A stretch of 64,000 bases of DNA from Sphingopyxis macrogoltabida. Lineage in GTDB: Bacteria > Pseudomonadota > Alphaproteobacteria > Sphingomonadales > Sphingomonadaceae. The translations under genes were made by a program, and so were the position numbers. Below, in pieces: positions 34,625 to 43,280 of the stretch (positions are counted from its first letter, which is position 1; every line of letters begins with the position of its first letter). The notes under the pieces were generated by a model. That model did no database searches. It was not told the origin of the DNA and saw only the letters and a program-made list of their open reading frames with translations. The stretch lies in contig QFPJ01000004.1 of assembly GCA_003241685.1 (NCBI GenBank), positions 67,607-131,606 of the forward strand, in the 5' to 3' direction.

Positions 34625-35671
34625 ATGCATTTCCTCGACCAAGCCAAGATTTTCATCAAGTCCGGCGACGGCGGCCCCGGCGCCGTGTCGTTCCGGCGCG
34701 AAAAATATATCGAATATGGCGGCCCCGACGGCGGCAATGGCGGCAAGGGCGGCGACATCGTGTTCGAAGCGGTCGGCGGCCTCAATACGCTGATCGACTT
34801 TCGCTATACCCAGCATTTCAAGGCGCGGCGGGGAACCCCCGGCGCGGGGCGCGATCGCACCGGCGCGGGCGGCGACGATCTGGTGATCGCGGTGCCGGTC
34901 GGCACGCAGATATTGGCCGACGACGAGGACCGCAGCCTGCTCGCCGACCTGACCAAAGAGGGCGAACGGCTGCACTTCCTGCGCGGCGGCGACGGCGGAC
35001 GCGGCAACGCCAGCTACAAATCGAGCACCAACCGTGCCCCGCGCCAGCATGGTCCCGGCTGGCCGGGCGAGGAAATGTGGGTGTGGCTGCGGCTGAAACT
35101 GCTCGCCGACGCGGGGCTGGTCGGCCTGCCCAATGCCGGCAAGTCGACCTTCATCAATGGCGTCACCAACGCGCAGGCCAAGGTCGGCGCCTATGCCTTC
35201 ACCACCACGCGCCCGCAACTGGGCGTGGTCAGCCACAAGGGGCACGAGTTCGTCGTCGCCGACATTCCGGGGCTGATCGAGGGTGCCGCCGACGGGGCGG
35301 GGATCGGCGACCGGTTCCTGGGCCATATCGAACGCTGCCGCGTCCTGCTGCACCTCGTCGATGCGAATGACGAAGATGTGGCGACCAGCTATCGCATCGT
35401 GCGCGACGAGCTGGAAGCCTATGGCGCCGACCTGATCGACAAGCCCGTCGTCGTGGCGCTCAACAAGATCGACACGCTGGACGACGAATTGATCGCCGCG
35501 CTGTCGGCCGAGCTTGCCGAGGCCAGCGGGCACCCCGTGATGGCGCTGTCGGGCGCGAGCGGCGCGGGGGTCGGGCCGGTGCTCGACAAGCTGCTGGAAG
35601 CGATCGCCCCGGCGAAGAAATCGGCGTCGTCGGAAGCGGTCGGGGACGACGGCGACTGGTCGCCGATCTGA
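34625..35671 (+). CDS. obgE: GTPase ObgE/CgtA
   Basis: A 348-residue essential GTPase involved in 50S ribosome assembly and stress control. The glycine-rich OBG fold fills residues 1-157 (SGDGGPGAVSFRREKYIEYG, GGNGGKGGDIVFE). The G domain follows with G1 GLPNAGKST, G3 DIPGLIEG, G4 NKID and G5-like SGASGAG. The C-terminal acidic tail is short. Genes for ribosomal L21 and L27, often upstream of obg, are not here; instead a palindrome and the tetR gene precede it. Confidence 0.96.
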   Translation: MHFLDQAKIFIKSGDGGPGAVSFRREKYIEYGGPDGGNGGKGGDIVFEAVGGLNTLIDFRYTQHFKARRGTPGAGRDRTGAGGDDLVIAVPVGTQILADDEDRSLLADLTKEGERLHFLRGGDGGRGNASYKSSTNRAPRQHGPGWPGEEMWVWLRLKLLADAGLVGLPNAGKSTFINGVTNAQAKVGAYAFTTTRPQLGVVSHKGHEFVVADIPGLIEGAADGAGIGDRFLGHIERCRVLLHLVDANDEDVATSYRIVRDELEAYGADLIDKPVVVALNKIDTLDDELIAALSAELAEASGHPVMALSGASGAGVGPVLDKLLEAIAPAKKSASSEAVGDDGDWSPI

Positions 35672-35684
35672 CGCGGGTCGCGGA

Positions 35685-35906
35685 TCAGTCCGCGTCGTCG
35701 CTCCACCGGAACACCTCTTCCAGCGGCTTGCCGAAAATGCGGGCGATGCGGAAGGCGACTTCCAGCGACGGCGAATATTTCCCCTGTTCGATCGCGGCGA
35801 TGGTTTGACGCGTCACGCCGACGCGGTCGCCCAGATCGCCCTGCGTCATCTCCCCCGCCAGAAAGCGCAGCGTGCGGATGTCGTTGGTGAAGGGCAGCCT
35901 AGGCAT
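35685..35906 (-). CDS. XRE family small transcriptional regulator
   Basis: A 73-residue single-domain regulator with the helix-turn-helix MTQGDLGDRVGVTRQTIAAI followed by EQGKYSPSLEVAFRIARIF, the YgzD-like XRE type. These often sit beside small membrane proteins, as here. Its ATG overlaps the stop of a short upstream frame (ATGCCTAG), and that frame starts 2 bp after the membrane-protein stop, so all three are one coupled operon. It likely represses its own promoter. Confidence 0.88.
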   Translation of the reverse strand: MPRLPFTNDIRTLRFLAGEMTQGDLGDRVGVTRQTIAAIEQGKYSPSLEVAFRIARIFGKPLEEVFRWSDDAD

Positions 35907-36036
35907 GCCGGCCCCGGCGACGGCTGGGCAGGACGATCCCGCTGGGGGCCGGTTCTGCCGGCACGATCGCTTTTTCGCGCCAGTCCATCGATGCGCCTCC
36001 TGCCTTGGCGGCACGCGGAACGGGGATCGCGGCCAT
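35899..36036 (-). CDS. Small ORF (45 or 29 residues) between membrane protein and XRE genes
   Basis: The frame from the ATG at 36036 encodes 45 residues. An in-frame ATG at 35988 has a perfect ribosome site (AGGAGG, 7 bp before) and would give a 29-residue peptide beginning MDWREKAIVPAEPAP and ending SRRRGRHA. The first option starts 2 bp after the upstream stop. The stop (TAG) overlaps the XRE start by 8 bp, which strongly suggests coupled translation. The peptide is basic at its C-terminus, with no membrane segment. It may be a real small protein or a leader that feeds ribosomes to the XRE gene. Confidence 0.55.
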   Translation of the reverse strand: MAAIPVPRAAKAGGASMDWREKAIVPAEPAPSGIVLPSRRRGRHA

Positions 36037-36038
36037 GA

Positions 36039-36461
36039 TCAATAGCCCCTGCGGTAGAAGAGGATTTGCGATCCGATCCGGACCAGTTCGGCGCAGACGA
36101 CGGCCGCGAGCAACAGATTGAGCAACAGGCCGGGCTGCGCGCCCCAGAAGATCAGCACGATGGTCGCCCAGACACCCAGAACCAGTGGATAATAGGCGAG
36201 ATGGGTGCCGCGCCGGTGGAACATCCGGTCGCGTTCATCCTCTGTCAGATCGACGTCGGCGGGCGACCGGATGGCCAGCAAGGCGGTCGCGACGGTCATC
36301 GCCGCGATGATCGCGATCGTGACCGGCACCAGCATTCCGGCCGTTGCCGCAAGCCCGGCCCGCCCATCGGCGATCTGCCAGGGGTAGCGCAGAAAATACC
36401 AGCCAAAGGCCAGCGTCATCGTGACGAAAGCCACCCAATGGATTTTCTCTCGAAAGGACAT
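36039..36461 (-). CDS. Small integral membrane protein of an XRE-linked operon
   Basis: A 140-residue protein with four hydrophobic helices (about residues 10-25, 38-60, 90-108 and 112-130) and a charged cytoplasmic loop (DVDLTEDERDRMFHRRGTHL). It resembles the DUF2178-type proteins that pair with XRE regulators. The ATG at 36461 was chosen because GGAGGATGCG precedes it; the two ATGs upstream lack a ribosome site. It is the first gene of the operon running into the small ORF and the regulator. The function is unknown; sensing or resistance roles are only suggested by context. Confidence 0.8.
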   Translation of the reverse strand: MSFREKIHWVAFVTMTLAFGWYFLRYPWQIADGRAGLAATAGMLVPVTIAIIAAMTVATALLAIRSPADVDLTEDERDRMFHRRGTHLAYYPLVLGVWATIVLIFWGAQPGLLLNLLLAAVVCAELVRIGSQILFYRRGY

Positions 36462-36491
36462 CGCATCCTCCATGTCATGCAATATTCACTT

Positions 36492-36520
36492 TATGTAAAA
36501 AATATATAACATTGAGTCAA
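36492..36520 (-). promoter_or_regulatory. Candidate promoter/operator of the XRE operon in an AT-rich patch
   Basis: On the minus strand TTGACT (36520-36515), a 17-bp spacer and TACATA (36497-36492) form a plausible sigma-70 promoter 31 bp before the start codon. The spacer is AT-only over most of its length (AATGTTATATATTTTTTACA), unusual in this genome. The ends ATGT and ACAT form an imperfect inverted repeat, which fits an XRE binding site. Confidence 0.5.
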
Positions 36521-36587
36521 TATGGTTTGACATGGTCATGGTTTGCGGCCTTTCGCGCCCTTGCGTTAGCGGCTAAGCCCCCCGCCC

Positions 36588-37451
36588 ATGTCCACGACAC
36601 CCAAGACCCTCACCCTTCCGACCTCGACCAGCCGCGCCAATCCGACGCCGCAGCCGATGAAGCGCCTGACCGTGCCGCGCATCCGCCAGCGCAAGGGCGG
36701 CGAGCCGCTGGTGATGCTGACCGCCTATACGGTGCGGCAGGCGCAGCTGCTCGATCCGCATTGCGACATGCTGCTGGTCGGCGATTCGCTGGCGCAGGTC
36801 ATTTACGGCCTGCCGCACACGGTCGGCGTGACGATGGAGATGATGGCGCTGCACGGCGCGGCGGTGGTGCGCGGCAGCTATCATGCCGCGGTCATCGTCG
36901 ACATGCCCTTCGGCAGCTATGAAGGCAGCGAGGAACAGGCGTTCAACAATGCCGCGCGGCTGCTGAAGGAAACCGGCGCGGCGGCGGTCAAGGTCGAGGG
37001 CGGCCGGGTGCTGGCCCCGACGATCGAGTTTCTGACCCAGCGCGGCATCCCGGTGATGGGCCATGTCGGGCTGACGCCGCAGGCGGTGAATATCCTGGGC
37101 GGCTATGGCGTGCGCGGCAAGAGCGATGCCGAAGCGCAGTCGATCGTCGAGGATGCCGTGGCGGTAGCCAAGGCGGGCGCCTTCGCGATCGTGATCGAAG
37201 GCGTGCTGGAATCGATCGCGATCGACATTACGAACAAGGTCGATTGCCCGACGATCGGTATCGGCGCGTCGGCGCAGTGCGACGGGCAGGTGCTGGTCAC
37301 CGACGACATGCTGGGCATGTTCGACCGCGTTCCGAAATTCGTGAAACGCTATCAGGACATGGCGGGGGTCATCGATGGCGCGGTCCGGGACTATGCGGGT
37401 GAGGTCAGGTCCCGTTCATTCCCGACGGGCGATCAGATCTACGAAGGTTGA
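36588..37451 (+). CDS. panB: 3-methyl-2-oxobutanoate hydroxymethyltransferase PanB
   Basis: A 287-residue TIM-barrel enzyme that transfers a hydroxymethyl group from methylene-tetrahydrofolate to 2-oxoisovalerate, the first step of pantothenate synthesis. Landmarks are MLTAYTVRQAQLLD, the metal-site LVGDSLAQVIYG, MPFGSYEGSEEQA, VKVEGG, and MGHVGLTPQ. An extra N-terminal stretch of about 23 residues (Pro/Thr/Ser-rich) precedes the conserved part starting at MKRLTVPRIRQRKGG, so the internal ATG at 36657 is a possible alternative start. panC is not adjacent. Confidence 0.95.
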   Translation: MSTTPKTLTLPTSTSRANPTPQPMKRLTVPRIRQRKGGEPLVMLTAYTVRQAQLLDPHCDMLLVGDSLAQVIYGLPHTVGVTMEMMALHGAAVVRGSYHAAVIVDMPFGSYEGSEEQAFNNAARLLKETGAAAVKVEGGRVLAPTIEFLTQRGIPVMGHVGLTPQAVNILGGYGVRGKSDAEAQSIVEDAVAVAKAGAFAIVIEGVLESIAIDITNKVDCPTIGIGASAQCDGQVLVTDDMLGMFDRVPKFVKRYQDMAGVIDGAVRDYAGEVRSRSFPTGDQIYEG

Positions 37452-37581
37452 CGACCGCGTTTCTCCCGGTGCGCGGTTGCCGCACGGGCCGAGTGAATCG
37501 CTTGGCCTTTGCGGGCGCCGTCGCTAAGGAAACGGCCGGCTGCGGCAATGCCGCGGCACGGGAATGTCTGAGGAGGTTTGA

Positions 37582-38349
37582 TTGGCGCTGAGCCCGACGA
37601 ATAATGCCACCTTCGTGCAGGAGGTCGACGAGGCGGTCCGCAAGGACCAGCTCGATTCGATCATGCAGCGCTATGGTCGCTGGATCATCGGCGGCGTGCT
37701 GGCGGCGCTGCTTGCCTTCGGCGGCTATCTTTACTGGGGTCATCGGCAGGATCAGGCACGCGGCGAACAGGCTGAAAAGCTGGTCGCGGCGCTGGAAAAG
37801 GTTCAGGCGGGCGAGGGCGCGGCCGCCACGACCGCGCTGAAGGCGATCGCCGCCTCCGACGCGCCGGCCTATCGCGCGTCGGCGCTGATCCAGGAAGCCA
37901 ATCTGAAGGCCGAAGGCGGCGACCTGAAAGGCGCGGCGGCACTGATGGCGACGCTGGCCGCCGATACCAGCGTCGACCCGTCGCTGCGCGATCTGGCGCT
38001 GATCCGCCAGACCGCGTTCGAATATGACACGCTGAAGCCCGATGCGGTGATCGCGCGCATGAAGCCGATGGTCGACGCCAAGGACCCGGCGTCGAGCTGG
38101 TTCGCGAGCGCCGCGGAACTCAGCGCCATCGCCCATTATCAGCTTGGCCGATATGATCAGGCGGGCGACCTGTTCGCCCGGATCGCGAAACTGCCCGGCA
38201 CGCCGCGTTCGCTGCAATCGCGCACGGTGCAGATGGCCGGAATGCTGGGCGTCGACGCCGTCGCCGATCGCGCGGAGGACAGCGCAAAGGGCGGCGCACA
38301 GGATCAGGGCGGAACGGGGTCGGCCGCTAAAGTTGAGGAAACCAAATAA
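37582..38349 (+). CDS. YfgM-like TPR membrane protein
   Basis: A 255-residue protein with a cytoplasmic N-terminus, one transmembrane helix (IIGGVLAALLAFGGYLYWG, residues 34-52) and a TPR-like periplasmic domain. The architecture and the following bamB and der genes are the conserved YfgM-BamB-Der order known from E. coli, where YfgM assists the SecYEG translocon and periplasmic chaperones. The start is TTG at 37582, supported by AGGAGG five bases upstream; no ATG fits. The C-terminus is a low-complexity Gly/Ala/Gln stretch. Confidence 0.88.
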   Translation: MALSPTNNATFVQEVDEAVRKDQLDSIMQRYGRWIIGGVLAALLAFGGYLYWGHRQDQARGEQAEKLVAALEKVQAGEGAAATTALKAIAASDAPAYRASALIQEANLKAEGGDLKGAAALMATLAADTSVDPSLRDLALIRQTAFEYDTLKPDAVIARMKPMVDAKDPASSWFASAAELSAIAHYQLGRYDQAGDLFARIAKLPGTPRSLQSRTVQMAGMLGVDAVADRAEDSAKGGAQDQGGTGSAAKVEETK

Positions 38350-38350
38350 T

Positions 38351-39688
38351 ATGCGAAAGACGCATTTGTATCTGTGCGCGGCGCTGCTCGCGCTGCCGCT
38401 TGCCGGTTGCGGCGTGTTCGGCGGCGGCGACGGCCCGCCCAAGACGCCGACCGTGGGCGAACGCGTGTCGATCCTGTCGAACGACAACAGCGTCAAGGTC
38501 GACCCCGCGACCGAGGCGCTGGCCGTCGTTCTGCCCGACCCCGCCGTCAACACGGCCTGGGCGCAGTCGGGCGGCAATGCGTCCAAATCGATGGGGCACC
38601 CGGCGCTGGCGGCGACGCGCAGCCGCGTCTGGGAAGCCAGCATCGCGGGCAGCAACAACAAGCAGCGGCTGGCCTCGGCGCCGGTGGTGGCGGACAATCG
38701 CCTGTTCGCCGTCGATACGGGCGCGGTGGTGTCGGCCTTTGCCGCCGATACGGGCGCGCCGCTGTGGCGGACCCCGATCGGGTCGGTCGGCAAGGATCTG
38801 AAGGATTCGCTGTTCGGCGGCGGTGCGGCGGTCGACGGCTCCGTCGTCTATGCGACCAGCGGCGTCGGCGATGTCGCGGCACTGAATGCCGCCGACGGGA
38901 GCGTGCTGTGGAAGGTGAAGCCGGCCGGGCCGCTGCGCGGCGCGCCGACGATCGCGTTCGGCGGCGTCTATGTGATCAGCCAGGACAATCAGATTTTTGC
39001 CCTGAACGCCGCAAACGGCGCGGTCCAGTGGCAGGCAACGGCTTCGCTGGAAGCCGGCAGCGTGTTCGGCGCCGCATCGCCCGCCGCGGGGCAGGGCACG
39101 ATCGTCGCCGGTTTCTCGTCGGGCGAGGTTCAGGCCTATCGCTACGAAAATGGCCGCGACCTGTGGGAAGATGCGCTCGCCCGGACGTCGATGGCGTTGT
39201 CGGTGTCGACGCTGACCGACGTCGATGCCGATCCGGTGATCGACCGCGGCCGCGTGTTCGCGCTCGGCCAGGGCGGCCGCATGGCCAGCTATGAACTGGT
39301 GACCGGCCAGCGCAGCTGGGAAATCTCGATCGCCGGCATCTCGACGCCTTATGTCGTGGGCGAATGGGTCTATGCGATGACCGACGACGGCAAATTGCTG
39401 TGCGTCGCACGCGCCAGCGGCAAGGTCCGCTGGATGCAGCAACTCGCGCGCTTTCGCGTCGAAACCGAAAAGAAGAAGAAGGACCCGATTCGCTGGACCG
39501 GCCCGATTCTGGCGGGCGGCCGCCTGATCGCGGTGAACAGCGAGGGACAGCTTGTCGAATTTTCGCCGACCGACGGCACGACGCTGGCGACGACGGAATT
39601 CAAGTCGTCGCTGTCGCAGCCGCCGATCGTCGCGAACAATATGCTTTATGTCCTGGCGGACGATGGACGGATCACCGCCTGGCGGTAA
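38351..39688 (+). CDS. bamB: Outer membrane assembly lipoprotein BamB
   Basis: A 445-residue lipoprotein of the BamB family, part of the BAM machine that inserts outer-membrane beta-barrels. The lipobox LPLAGCG puts the modified cysteine at about residue 20. The mature protein is an eight-bladed beta-propeller of PQQ-like repeats, visible as recurring segments such as FAVDTGAVVSAFAADTGAPL, ALNAADGSVLWKVKP and ALNAANGAVQWQ. The start follows the yfgM stop by one base, and der follows 43 bp later. Confidence 0.94.
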   Translation: MRKTHLYLCAALLALPLAGCGVFGGGDGPPKTPTVGERVSILSNDNSVKVDPATEALAVVLPDPAVNTAWAQSGGNASKSMGHPALAATRSRVWEASIAGSNNKQRLASAPVVADNRLFAVDTGAVVSAFAADTGAPLWRTPIGSVGKDLKDSLFGGGAAVDGSVVYATSGVGDVAALNAADGSVLWKVKPAGPLRGAPTIAFGGVYVISQDNQIFALNAANGAVQWQATASLEAGSVFGAASPAAGQGTIVAGFSSGEVQAYRYENGRDLWEDALARTSMALSVSTLTDVDADPVIDRGRVFALGQGGRMASYELVTGQRSWEISIAGISTPYVVGEWVYAMTDDGKLLCVARASGKVRWMQQLARFRVETEKKKKDPIRWTGPILAGGRLIAVNSEGQLVEFSPTDGTTLATTEFKSSLSQPPIVANNMLYVLADDGRITAWR

Positions 39689-39731
39689 CGGGGGCGGGGC
39701 GATCGGCCCTGCCGGCAGATAGGATGAAGCC

Positions 39732-41111
39732 ATGGCGCGGTCCGCGACGATCGCCATTGTCGGCCGGCCCAATGTCGGCAAGTCGACGCTGTTCAACCGG
39801 CTGGTCGGCAAGCGTCTGGCGCTTGTCGACGACCAGCCGGGGGTCACGCGCGACCGCCGCGAGGGCGACGCGACGCTGCTCGGCCTCGAATTCCTGATCG
39901 TCGATACGGCGGGGTTCGAGGATCAGGACGCCGCGACGCTGCCCGGCCGGATGCGCGTGCAGACCGAAAAGGCGGTGCGCGAGGCGGACGCCGCGCTGTT
40001 CCTGATCGACGCGCGCGCCGGGGTCACGCCGCTGGACGAGGAAATCGCCCGCTGGCTGCGGAGCGAGGACACGCCGATCATCGTTGCCGCCAACAAGGCG
40101 GAAGGCCGGCAGGGCGAGGCCGGGCTGATGGAAGCCTATACGCTGGGGTTCGACAATCCCATCGCGCTCAGCGCCGAACATGGCGAGGGGCTGGTCGACC
40201 TGTTCGATGCGCTGCGTCCGATCGTCGAGCCCTTCATGGCGGCGGACGACGCGGCGGCGGGTACGGATGAAGGCGACGAGGACGAACCGCTCGGCCCGCT
40301 GAAGCTGGCGATCGTCGGCCGTCCGAACGCCGGCAAATCGACGCTGATCAACCGCATGATCGGTGAAGACCGGCTGATCACCGGGCCCGAGGCGGGGATC
40401 ACGCGCGATTCGATCCGCGTCGACTGGCAATGGGAAAAGGACGGCGAGGTTCATCCGATCCAGCTGTTCGACACCGCCGGGATGCGCAAGCGCGCCAAGG
40501 TGCAGGACAAGCTGGAGAAGCTGTCGGTCGCCGACGCGCTGCACGCGGTCGATTTCGCCGAGGTTGTCGTGCTGCTGCTCGACGCCACGAAAGGGCTGGA
40601 GGCACAGGACCTGCGCATCGCCGACCGCGTTCTGGAGGAAGGCCGCGGGCTGATCGTCGCGCTCAACAAATGGGACGTGGCCGCGGACCCGTCGGCGCTG
40701 TTCAACGGCGTGCGCGCCGCGCTCGACGACGGGCTCAGCCAGATAAAGGGCGTGCCGCTGCTCAGCATTTCGGGCGCGACGGGCAAGGGGATCGACACGC
40801 TGGTGCGCGTCGCCTTCGAACAGCGGGCGATCTGGACCCAGCGCGTGTCGACGGCGAAGCTCAACCGCTGGTTCGAACGCGCGGTCGACGCCAATCCGCC
40901 GCCGGCGCCGGGCGGCAAGCGGATCAAGCTGCGTTACATGACGCAGGCGCGCACCCGCCCGCCGACCTTCATCATCTTCGGCAGCCGCACCGACGCGCTG
41001 CCCGCCAGCTATCAACGCTATCTGACCAACGGACTGCGCAAGGAACTGGGGTTCCAGGGCGTGCCGATCCGCATCAATTTCCGCAACACGCGCAATCCTT
41101 ACGATGCGTGA
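39732..41111 (+). CDS. der: GTPase Der (EngA)
   Basis: A 459-residue essential ribosome-assembly GTPase with two tandem G domains and a KH-like C-terminus. The first G1 is GRPNVGKSTLFNRL, with G3 DTAGFED and G4 NKAE. The second G1 is GRPNAGKSTLINRM, with G3 DTAGMRKRAKV and G4 NKWD. The KH-like end contains GKRIKLRYMTQ. Its stop overlaps the ATG of the TusA-family gene by 8 bp. Confidence 0.97.
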   Translation: MARSATIAIVGRPNVGKSTLFNRLVGKRLALVDDQPGVTRDRREGDATLLGLEFLIVDTAGFEDQDAATLPGRMRVQTEKAVREADAALFLIDARAGVTPLDEEIARWLRSEDTPIIVAANKAEGRQGEAGLMEAYTLGFDNPIALSAEHGEGLVDLFDALRPIVEPFMAADDAAAGTDEGDEDEPLGPLKLAIVGRPNAGKSTLINRMIGEDRLITGPEAGITRDSIRVDWQWEKDGEVHPIQLFDTAGMRKRAKVQDKLEKLSVADALHAVDFAEVVVLLLDATKGLEAQDLRIADRVLEEGRGLIVALNKWDVAADPSALFNGVRAALDDGLSQIKGVPLLSISGATGKGIDTLVRVAFEQRAIWTQRVSTAKLNRWFERAVDANPPPAPGGKRIKLRYMTQARTRPPTFIIFGSRTDALPASYQRYLTNGLRKELGFQGVPIRINFRNTRNPYDA

Positions 41112-41334
41112 GGTCCCCGCCGGGGTCTTGCTGGTCGACGCGCGCGGGATGCGCTGCCCCTGGCCGGCCTTGCGGCTGGCGAGGGCGATGCGCGAGGCGG
41201 CGGACGTGCTGCTGGTCGCGGACGATCCCAAGGCGGGCGGCGAAGTCGCGGCGCTCGCGGCGCAGCACGGCTGGCGGGTCGACGCGGCGGTGACGGCGGA
41301 CGGTCAGGCCGGCTGGCAGGTACGGCGGGGCTGA
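41104..41334 (+). CDS. TusA-family sulfurtransferase-like protein
   Basis: A 76-residue protein of the TusA/SirA family. The sulfur-carrying cysteine is in DARGMRCPWPALRLARAM, matching the CPxP signature. Paralogs carry sulfur for tRNA thiolation, molybdenum cofactor or selenium metabolism; the partner here cannot be told. It overlaps der by 8 bp (ATGCGTGA), so it is coupled to Der. Confidence 0.88.
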   Translation: MREVPAGVLLVDARGMRCPWPALRLARAMREAADVLLVADDPKAGGEVAALAAQHGWRVDAAVTADGQAGWQVRRG

Positions 41335-41411
41335 CGTAACCTCTTTTTTACCGTCTTCGGGCAAGGTCGGCGCGGGACCACCGACCGAGTTGTACGCCGA
41401 GGAATCGAACA

Positions 41412-41816
41412 TTGGACGAGATGCTGGTCGACTGGAATGAATTCCGTGCGACGCGCACCCAGTTGGGCGCGGCGTTCGTGCGCATTCTCGGCTATTTCCG
41501 CGAGGACGGCACCAAATCGGTCGCCGCGATCGAGGAAGCGATGCGCGCCCGCGACGCACGCGGTCTCGTCATGCCCGCGCACACGCTGAAGAGCGAGGCG
41601 CGCCAGTTCGGCGCCGAACGGCTGGGCGCACTGGCCGAGGATATCGAAATGTTCGGCCGCCACTGCGTCGAGGCGCAGGTCAGCCCCGAGGAATATCTGC
41701 CGCGCGTCGCGACGCTTGGCGCGCTGTTCGAGGAAACGCTGTCGACGCTGGAGCGCGAGGCGAACCCGCTGGTTCAGCGCCGCGGCGCATCATTCGGCCG
41801 CGCCGTCGGTTACTGA
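41412..41816 (+). CDS. Hpt domain phosphotransfer protein
   Basis: A 134-residue helical phosphotransfer protein with the phosphorylatable His57 in PAHTLKSEARQFGAERL. No kinase domain is present, so it is a stand-alone Hpt carrier between a sensor kinase and a response regulator, neither of which is encoded next to it. TTG at 41412 was chosen because GAGGAA lies 8 bp before it; an in-frame ATG at 41421 is the alternative. A large palindrome follows the stop. Confidence 0.88.
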   Translation: MDEMLVDWNEFRATRTQLGAAFVRILGYFREDGTKSVAAIEEAMRARDARGLVMPAHTLKSEARQFGAERLGALAEDIEMFGRHCVEAQVSPEEYLPRVATLGALFEETLSTLEREANPLVQRRGASFGRAVGY

Positions 41817-41830
41817 GCGGATATTTCAGG

Positions 41831-41910
41831 CGGCCCCGGCCCGCTCCCCCACCCGGCCTCCCTGACGATAGTAACCTGGGGAGGCCGGGTGGGGGAGCGG
41901 GCCGGGGCCG
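41831..41910. repeat. Perfect 32-bp-arm palindrome between convergent genes
   Basis: The arm 41831-41862 (starting CGGCCCCGGCCCGCTCCCCC) is exactly complementary to 41879-41910, with a 16-bp loop. It sits between the Hpt and DUF418 genes, which converge, and could act as a two-way transcription block. A degenerate copy lies at 6167-6284. Confidence 0.88.
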
Positions 41911-41919
41911 CTTCGGGAT

Positions 41920-43182
41920 TCAGCCCGAAACCGCCGCGCCCGCGTCTTTCCGCATCGGTTGCCGCGACCGGCGCGACAGGCTGCGCCACAGCCATTCCAG
42001 CGGACCATAGCGATAACGGTCGAGCCAGGGTTTCGACCAGAGCAGCATCGCGGCCCACATGCCGAAGCAGAAGAGGTAGAGCGCGGCGCGCCCGACGCTG
42101 CCGAACAGCCCCAGCCCATAGCCATAGAAGATCGTCGTCATCACGATCGAGGTGACCAGATAATTGGTGAAAGCCATGCGCCCCGTCGCGGCGAGCCGCG
42201 CGCGGACGGCATCGCTGGCGGCGGTCCGGATCAGCAGCATTATCAGCGCCGCCCAGCCCACCGTCATGATCGTGTCGAAGGGCACCGACAGCGCGATCGA
42301 CGATCCGAAGGTCGCGGCGGCGCTGAACCCCGCCTGTTGCTGATAGAAAGCGAGCAGGGTCAGCGGCGGCACGCCGATCGCGAAGCCCGCGATCGCCCAT
42401 TTGCGATAGCGCGCGGTGTCCCAGGCGCCCGTCAGCATGCCCGATTTGAACAGCGCCATGCCGACCAGCATCAGGCCCATGGTTTCCCACAGGAAGATGA
42501 AGAGATAGAAAAAGGGTTCGCCCGCCATCTCGCCGGTGCGGTGGCCGACGATGCTGGCATAGCTGCCGAGGTAAAGGGCGATTTCCCTGGCATAGACGGG
42601 CGTGTCCGGCCCCATGTCGGCGTTCATTTCCGCCAGCGTGCCCTGCATCGCCGCGACGGTTTCGGCGGGCAGGCGCCCGGCTTCGGCCAGCGACAGCGTC
42701 ATCCACAGGCTGCCCGGAATGGCGATGCCGATCAGGAAGAAGGGGATCGCCCACAGCAGCAGCGCCTTTACCGACAATCGGCGGAACAGGAACAGCAGCA
42801 GTCCGCACATCGCATAGAGGAACAGGATGTCGCCGAACCAGATCAGGTAGAAATGGAGCAGGCCGAAGATCGCGAGCCAGATCATGCGCGAATAATGCGC
42901 CTCCGCCGCGCTGCGTCCGCCGGCGGCGGCGCTGTCGATCACCAGCAGCGTGCTGGCACCGAACAGCATCGAGAACAGCCCGCGCATCTTCGAATCGACG
43001 AAAATGAAGTTGAAGAACCAGGTCGCCAGATCGATCGACGCCGGTGGCCCGCCCGCGGCCGGGTTGCCATAGGCGGGAAAGGGCAGGGCAAAGGCGACGA
43101 TGTTCATCGCCAATATGCCCATCACGGCAACGCCGCGAATCGCATCGAGGCTTTCCAGCCGGGTGCCGCCCGCCATGGCCAT
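41920..43182 (-). CDS. DUF418 multi-pass membrane protein
   Basis: A 420-residue inner-membrane protein with about ten hydrophobic helices. The start (RLESLDAIRGVAVMGILAMN) and the C-terminal DUF418 region (GRMAFTNYLVTSIVMTTIFYG, FCFGMWAAMLLWSKPWLDRYRYGPLEWLWR) match the YeiB/DUF418 type. Some relatives are acyltransferases of surface glycans; the activity is unproven. It is divergent from the COQ4-like gene across about 160 bp that contains candidate operator C. Confidence 0.9.
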   Translation of the reverse strand: MAMAGGTRLESLDAIRGVAVMGILAMNIVAFALPFPAYGNPAAGGPPASIDLATWFFNFIFVDSKMRGLFSMLFGASTLLVIDSAAAGGRSAAEAHYSRMIWLAIFGLLHFYLIWFGDILFLYAMCGLLLFLFRRLSVKALLLWAIPFFLIGIAIPGSLWMTLSLAEAGRLPAETVAAMQGTLAEMNADMGPDTPVYAREIALYLGSYASIVGHRTGEMAGEPFFYLFIFLWETMGLMLVGMALFKSGMLTGAWDTARYRKWAIAGFAIGVPPLTLLAFYQQQAGFSAAATFGSSIALSVPFDTIMTVGWAALIMLLIRTAASDAVRARLAATGRMAFTNYLVTSIVMTTIFYGYGLGLFGSVGRAALYLFCFGMWAAMLLWSKPWLDRYRYGPLEWLWRSLSRRSRQPMRKDAGAAVSG

Positions 43183-43280
43183 ATCATCCCCCCTGCCGCC
43201 GCGTCGGCCCGTAATTACGCCGCGGCGGATGGCCGGTCCAGCGCGATTTCCAGTGGAGTCCGGCGGCGGCGTTCACTTTA

